Both the position numbers and the translations under genes were made by a program. DNA of 64,000 nt from Earliella scabrosa (lineage: Eukaryota; Basidiomycota; Agaricomycetes; Polyporales; Polyporaceae): positions 124,001 through 188,000 of the forward strand of contig JABYQQ010000012.1 in assembly GCA_022605405.1 (NCBI GenBank). Direction: 5' to 3'. This document shows, one piece after another, positions 58,934 through 64,000 of the stretch. The notes beneath the pieces were generated by a model, which worked only from the letters and a program-made list of their open reading frames with translations, had not been told where the DNA came from and did not search any database. Each line of letters opens with the position of its first letter. The first letter of the stretch is position 1.

Positions 58934-61379
58934 ATGTCCTCCGACGTGGCCAACGTTGCGCAGGCAGGAGCGAATCCTCCCGCGGGCCAGGAGGCTCATG
59001 ACGAGAAGTGCAAGGAGTCGCGTCGTCCATGGGGCTTGAGATGGAGGAGCTCCATCTGGTTCATCACGCTCAGTACGCACTTCCATCTTTCGACAATTGG
59101 TGATCGTTCTTCAGTCACTGACATGAAAGCACTTCGCACCGTGACGTACTGCAGCTGTGGCCATAGGTGCGTCACGACTACACTCTGAACGTTCATACGC
59201 TTATGCATGATCCTTTTGGCAGGTGCAACGACTGACATCCTCGTGTATTCCATGATTGTGCCTATTGTGCCGTTCCGTCTGCAAAGCCTCGGCTATGACG
59301 GTGTCTCGGGCTTGGTCGGCTGGCTCTTGTTTGCATACGTCAGTTGAGGTTTCTGTGAGATGACGAGTCATCCATTCTGACCGTTTGCTTCTGCCAGTCC
59401 GCAGCTCTTGTCGTTTGTGAGTCTCCTGATCCACCTACAGGCCGCTCGAGCCTCATATCCATCCTCCCTGCCCAGCGACTCCGCCTATTGCTTACCTGTC
59501 CGAGAAGCACAAGAATAGGAAGATCCCGCTGCTAGGCGGACAGGTTTTCCTGATTGCTGCTCAGGTCATGTTCATGGAGTCACCGTCATATTGGATGATG
59601 GCTCTTGCGCGAGTCTTGCAGGGTATCGCCGCATCAGTGATCTGGGTCGTTGGATTGGCTTTGGTGTGAGCGTTCCTTGTTTGTTACGTCCGACCGCGAA
59701 GCCCGTGCTGACCCGACGGCAGTTGCGATACAGTTCCCGAGGCGAACGTTGGAAGTGAGTACTTCGCCTACGGGAGAAGGGTCTCTCTAAATGACCTGTG
59801 CTTTTCTAGAACAGCTTGGATTCGTTATGAGTGGCATGTCCCTCGGGTTCGTCATCACTTTGTATCGTCTCCGTGTCTCACCCGCTGATAACTGGGAATC
59901 GTGCAGAAACCTCGTCGGTCCGCCCGTCTCGGGTGCCCTCGACGAACGATTTGGCTTCCGCGGTCCATTCATATTCGGCGTCATCATCACTGGAGCCGAG
60001 TTCATCTGCCGTCTCCTCATCATCGAGCGCCACGAAGCAATCCGATGGGACGGCGCGCTCAAGGGTCTGGTAGAGAACAAGAAGAGACTCCCGCAAGGCG
60101 GCGCCTACGGAGCAACTAATGCGGAGAAGACTGAGACGCAGCCTACGGCGCAAGTCGCAACTCGGCCGGCGGATGAAGAAGCGGTAACGGAGGATGCCTC
60201 GGGTCAACGCGTGTCGTCTCGTGCAGCGAGCGTGAACAATGAGGCCCAGCCCGTCCCCCACCTAACGATATTGGGATTGCTGCGCACCCTAGTCAAATCT
60301 AAGCGTGCCATGGCCCCTACCTTCCTGACGTTCACTTATGGGTGCGTCGTCCCCCTCTCATCGTTTGTGCAGCTCTCGCTCAACAGTGGTGTAGGATCAT
60401 CATCACCAACCAAGAGCCCGCGATCCCACTCTACTTGCAGACCACGTATGGGCTCACTGTGGGCAAAGTCGGCCTTGTGTACCTCGCTGGGGTCGTACCA
60501 TCCCTCGTTTGTGCGTTCAGTCTTCGTTCCGGCGTTTTATCCCAATTGTCTCACAGCCTGGTATTTCCTCTCTAGCAAACCCTCTGAGCGGATGGATCGC
60601 AGACCGCTACGGGACGACCTTGAGCACGCTCATCTGCCTCGTAGGCACCATCCCGTTCTACATCCTCATCTTCATCAAGGGCCCGCTCGCGTACTTCATC
60701 GTCATGTTCGGGTGTCTCAGTGAGTCTCCCCCTCACGATAACTTCCGTCCTTTCTGGCGCACACATTGTTGACCCCCTCTTCCCCTCTCTCTCTCGCACA
60801 GTGTTCTTTGCTGCGGCCATCGTATCCCCGGTCACGACCGAGCTTGCGTCGGTGACGCGCAGCCTGCCAGGTGTCGGATGTACGTGTTCGCCCCCGAAAC
60901 GTCTTGAGAGGCGCGCAGCAAACTCACGCACTGCGCTTTCGCACAGATGGTCACTCGTACGGCGCGTTCAACGTGGCGTACGGACTCGGTTCGGCCAGTA
61001 AGTTCTGCACTCCCATCCGACGAGCATTCGCTGACGGGTGTCCATGTAATCACTCATCACGTACCATAACGCCAGTCGGACCCGTCATCGGTGGACAGGT
61101 ACGCGTTTCCCTCGCGACCCTCAGACACGCCGCACGCGCTGACGGTCCATGGTTCGCCTCGGAATATTCCAGATATATGACCACGTCTCGCGCGGATGGA
61201 TGGCGCTGTCGCTGTTCGACTTGGGCATGTCGGTCGTTTGCGTCGGCGTCGTCGTTTGCATCTTTGGAGAGCGGCCGGTGATGAAGAGCGTGGTGGATCG
61301 CCTCCGCGCGAGGCGGCGGGCCGCAGTAGAGCCTGAGGATACGAACGCGGATGGTGTTTCCGGGTCCAGTGCGGCGTAG
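58934..61379 (+). CDS. MFS transporter, DHA1/multidrug type
   Basis: Twelve-TM proton antiporter-like carrier, probably plasma membrane or vacuole. Start MSSDVANVAQAGANPPAG with a polar head, then SSIWFITL. Next exons: TTDILVYSMIVPIVPFRLQS (TM1), SGLVGWLLFAY, TPPIAYLSEKHKNRKIPLLG (the A-motif loop between TM2 and TM3), MALARVLQGIAASVIWVVG (TM4 RVLQG), LVCDTVPEANV, LGFVMSGMSLGF, GPPVSGALDERFGFRGPF (TM5 antiporter-like motif), a long central loop rich in Thr/Ala, PAIPLYLQTTYGLTVGKVGL, NPLSGWIADRYG, FFAAAIVSPVTTEL, HSYGAFNVAYGLGSA and GPVIGGQIYDHVSRGW. The tail is basic and ends GSSAA, TAG 61377-61379. The TM1/TM4/TM5 motifs fit the VMAT/TPO-like drug:H+ antiporters. About ten introns; the first is about 150 nt. 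Confidence 0.87.
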
Positions 61380-62011
61380 AGTACTTACTAGTTAGTTACT
61401 AATTGACTGCGCTAATAGCGTGGTAAATCATCCCCATCACCACTCAGGCTGGGCAATATATCTACCATCTTATGGACGTTGGCGCAGGCCAGGCGGATTC
61501 CGGCGACAAGTGTTGTGTCGGAGGCCCTCGGCTGCGACGGCAAACCCCGAGTGGCAGGTAGCGTGGAGACGCCCATGCGTCACTTGGACGGAACGCCCAC
61601 CGTTGCCTACAACTCGACGTTGACCTCGTCTTCCAATCTTATTCGACCATTGCTTGGATTCAAACGGGGTAATACATATAAAGGATCACTCAGAACACAG
61701 AAGCGAGTCAAACGCAACTCTCTGGCTAAATTGACATTACCTTCCTCGAGCGCTGCAGTGAAGGCTTCCGAACTCATGATCAAGGGACCAACGCGATCCT
61801 CGACACTGGCGCGTCCACTCACGCGTAGAACATCTGACAATGCGTATCCACATATTCCAGGCACGTCACCGTTTTCCCAAGGGTCAGCATGTGTAGTGTA
61901 CTGAGCATTCGTCGCACATTCGCAGCATCGTGAATCCTTACACATCGTTACAGTCATTCTCAACCAAGAGCACAGTCCCTCTTAGAAACCACACCGCCGC
62001 CCGCCCAGAGC
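61380..62011. other. Intergenic, nothing recognised
   Basis: About 630 bases between convergent genes; a 61607-61963 minus-strand frame shows no domain. Confidence 0.5.
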
Positions 62012-63650
62012 TCATACCAACGACCGCGCCTTGGTCGACGAGTCCGACCTCGGGTCGCTCCTCGTCGCCCCGGACCCCGGACCCTCGCTCTCGAACCACA
62101 CCTCCCGGCTAAACCGTTTCAGCTCGAACTCCTGCGCGCCCGCGGCTCCCATCCCCGCGAGCTCGATGTCCGGGTCGCTCGCGTGCACATCTCCCTTGCG
62201 CAGGTCGAGGACGGCCGCGGGGCGCGAGTGGAGCGCGGTGGTGACGTCCGCACGCCCGGGCTCGCACTGCATGGTCGAGACGACTTTGGTGGCGCGCTCG
62301 ACATCGTCGTGGAAGGTCATGTTGAGGCAGACGAGGACGATTATTGCGGTGGGGTAGATGCCCTGCGGGCGGCGGGACCGTGGACGGGGTGTCAGCGGGA
62401 CGGGGGCACGGAAGAGAAGGGGGCGCGTACCGTGAGGTGGCCGAGCATGTCTGTGATCACGTACACGCCGTTGTTGCCGATGACGAAGAGGCCGATGGTG
62501 ATGACCTGTGGGCCCACGGTGAGATAGGTGCGTCTGCATACTTGTCCGCCGGCGGAGGGGGGGAATAAGGTATGTACATACCAGTGCGACGCTGTAGAGC
62601 AGGCCTGACTCGATGATCACGAGCAGGGTGCCGTAGTACCGTCCGCCGTGGATCACGACCTCCTTGTTCACCTGGCGAAGGGCCCGTGCGCTCGCCCTGG
62701 TGTGGCAGGTGAGTGATTCCTCGAGCGCCATGTGTATGGTGAGAGTGCTCACCATGACTTGATCGATATCGCTACGACTGCATAGATGTTCGCTAGGCAG
62801 GTGAGGCCGCCGAACACCGCGAACCAGCGGGTGATGTCCTCGTTGTAGACGTCTTGGCCGGGGGGCGAGAGGACGTATGCGCGGATGAGGCCGATTCCCG
62901 ACGCTGGAGTGTCCCGTAAGTTGTCGGTGCGGTTTGTCAGGTCGTTGAACGTGATGGCGCGGGACGCGGGTACGCACCGACGCCGCCTATGATGCATAGA
63001 GCAGGTGGGATGATGATGCGGTTGTACCTCCCCCAAATAACCCATGTTCTCCAGCAGACGATAGTATCCTGGAATGAGGCACATTGTCACTTCGGTCAGT
63101 GATGAGGATTGCAGGCGAGGTACGTACGCCGATCAGACACTGCAACTCCAATCAGTTAGGCATTGACGCTGCAAATCCAGGACGATGACGCTCACGTTGA
63201 TGACCTCGACGGCTATTTGGGAGTACACGAGTGGGTTTCCGCGGTTATTCATGATGGTGCGTCCGCCGTCGGCTGCCTTCTGGTCGAAGAAGGCGAGGAG
63301 GTTCACGCGGAGGGAGAGGCCGATATGGACCGTGGCGAGGGCGTACATGGCGAGCGTCGCGCAGACCATGAGGATGTTTGTGATGGACGTTCTCTTGGTC
63401 TGTCGCCGACGGCGACCGCTGGTGGTTCAAGTCGATTGTGAGTACCCACCATGCCGTCATGACTGGACTGTGGCTCACAGCAAGAGGTACATTGCGCCGG
63501 CAAAGAGAACTGTGTAGATCCCTGTCGTACGCCACGCTCAGTGGGTCGAATGGTCCTTCTATGCAAAGTGATCGCCGACGTACCATGCAAGATCGCTTCA
63601 CTGAAGAGGCCGATGAAGTACGCGTTGGGCAGGTCGAACGTGGACGGCAT
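62012..63650 (-). CDS. Seven-TM membrane protein of an unnamed Agaricomycete family, copy 4
   Basis: Sister of copy 3. Start MPSTFDLPNAYFIGLFSEAI (ATG 63648-63650), then IYTVLFAGAMYLLL, a basic loop, TSITNILMVCATLAMYALATV, HIGLSLRVNLLAFFDQKAAD, VCWRTWV, GIGLIRAYVLSPPGQDVYNED, WFAVFGGLTCLANIYAVVAIS, GGRYYGTLLVIIESGLLYS, NNGVYVITDMLGHLT, GIYPTAIIVLVCLNMTFHDD. The tail begins VSTMQCEP and runs through LDLRKGD to KARSLV, TGA 62012-62014. The outer-loop and tail wording is close to copy 3, but the Gly-Thr repeat is absent. Its start faces the right edge. In the two head-to-head pairs the gene across the promoter is an alpha-oxoamine synthase, so one may lie just beyond base 64000. Confidence 0.86.
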
Positions 63651-64000
63651 TGTTCATGAAGGGAGTCGTGACTAGGAAGCGGAGGGCGCGGCAGGTGAAG
63701 GCAAAGAGGGGATCTTCGGAGCACTCGGTGCTCTGCCTCATGCGACAGCCTTAGGGCGGCAGGAGCACGGGTCGCATCGGCGCGAAGGCATGGCATCTGC
63801 TAAGACGAGACATCTGCTGAAGAGAGGCTGTCAGCCAGAGGTTGGCAGGGTCCTCCTACCAAGACTTGCTCTTGCTCGTTGCGTCGGCCGTGCGAACGGA
63901 CTGCAGCGACGCGAGCGGCGACTGGGGAAGCACAACAAGGGGCGGCACGCATCCGCAGTATTTGAGCGTGCCCTTTCCATTTTGGTCGGTGCAGCGCTGC
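63651..64000. promoter_or_regulatory. Upstream region of seven-TM copy 4
   Basis: The last 350 bases hold the promoter side of copy 4; no gene start is seen before the edge. Confidence 0.4.

Overview
The window is nuclear DNA from a filamentous basidiomycete, most likely an Agaricomycete mushroom or wood-decay fungus. Almost every gene is broken by many GT..AG introns of about 45-70 bases. There are several copies of the DUF6534 membrane family, typical of Agaricomycetes, along with basidiomycete-style housekeeping genes (RPC40, a Rox3/Med19-like gene) and gene bodies that are GC-rich. No bacterial operons, CRISPR arrays, rRNA or tRNA genes were found. All calls come from reading splice sites and translations by eye.

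Layout, left to right: the N-terminal part of an allantoate-permease-like MFS carrier runs off the left edge (minus strand). Next come a GH105 unsaturated rhamnogalacturonyl hydrolase (1.2-2.6 kb), seven-TM protein 1 (4.3-5.9 kb), alpha-oxoamine synthase 1 (6.7-8.2 kb, minus), a DUF6534 gene (10.3-12.4 kb, minus), an SDR reductase (14.1-15.2 kb, minus), a broken copy of a HAD phosphatase (15.9-16.9 kb, minus), an MFS transporter (17.7-20.8 kb, minus), a Med19/Rox3-like gene (21.2-22.7 kb), the intact HAD phosphatase (24.2-25.3 kb), alpha-oxoamine synthase 2 (minus) head-to-head with seven-TM protein 2 (25.6-29.5 kb), RPC40 (29.9-31.6 kb), a DUF6534 gene (32.5-34.7 kb), a BAR-like protein (35.3-38.2 kb), two tandem DUF6534 genes (40.6-46.2 kb), a GNAT acetyltransferase (46.6-47.6 kb), alpha-oxoamine synthase 3 (minus) head-to-head with seven-TM protein 3 (50.4-54.7 kb), an intronless GT2 glycosyltransferase (55.4-57.5 kb, minus), a 698-bp non-autonomous DNA transposon with target-site duplication (57.9-58.6 kb), a second complete MFS transporter (58.9-61.4 kb) and seven-TM protein 4 (62.0-63.7 kb, minus).

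The most striking structure is a repeated gene module. Three BioF/serine-palmitoyltransferase-fold alpha-oxoamine synthases sit next to members of an unnamed seven-TM family (four copies), twice in the same head-to-head arrangement, with two copies of a GPP/DOG-type HAD phosphatase nearby. With the SDR reductase, GNAT, GT2 and MFS genes this could be a dispersed amino-ketone or sphingoid-like metabolite locus with its own membrane sensor; that is inference only. The second striking structure is a run of 10-, 18- and 26-nt microexons at the same place in all four DUF6534 genes.
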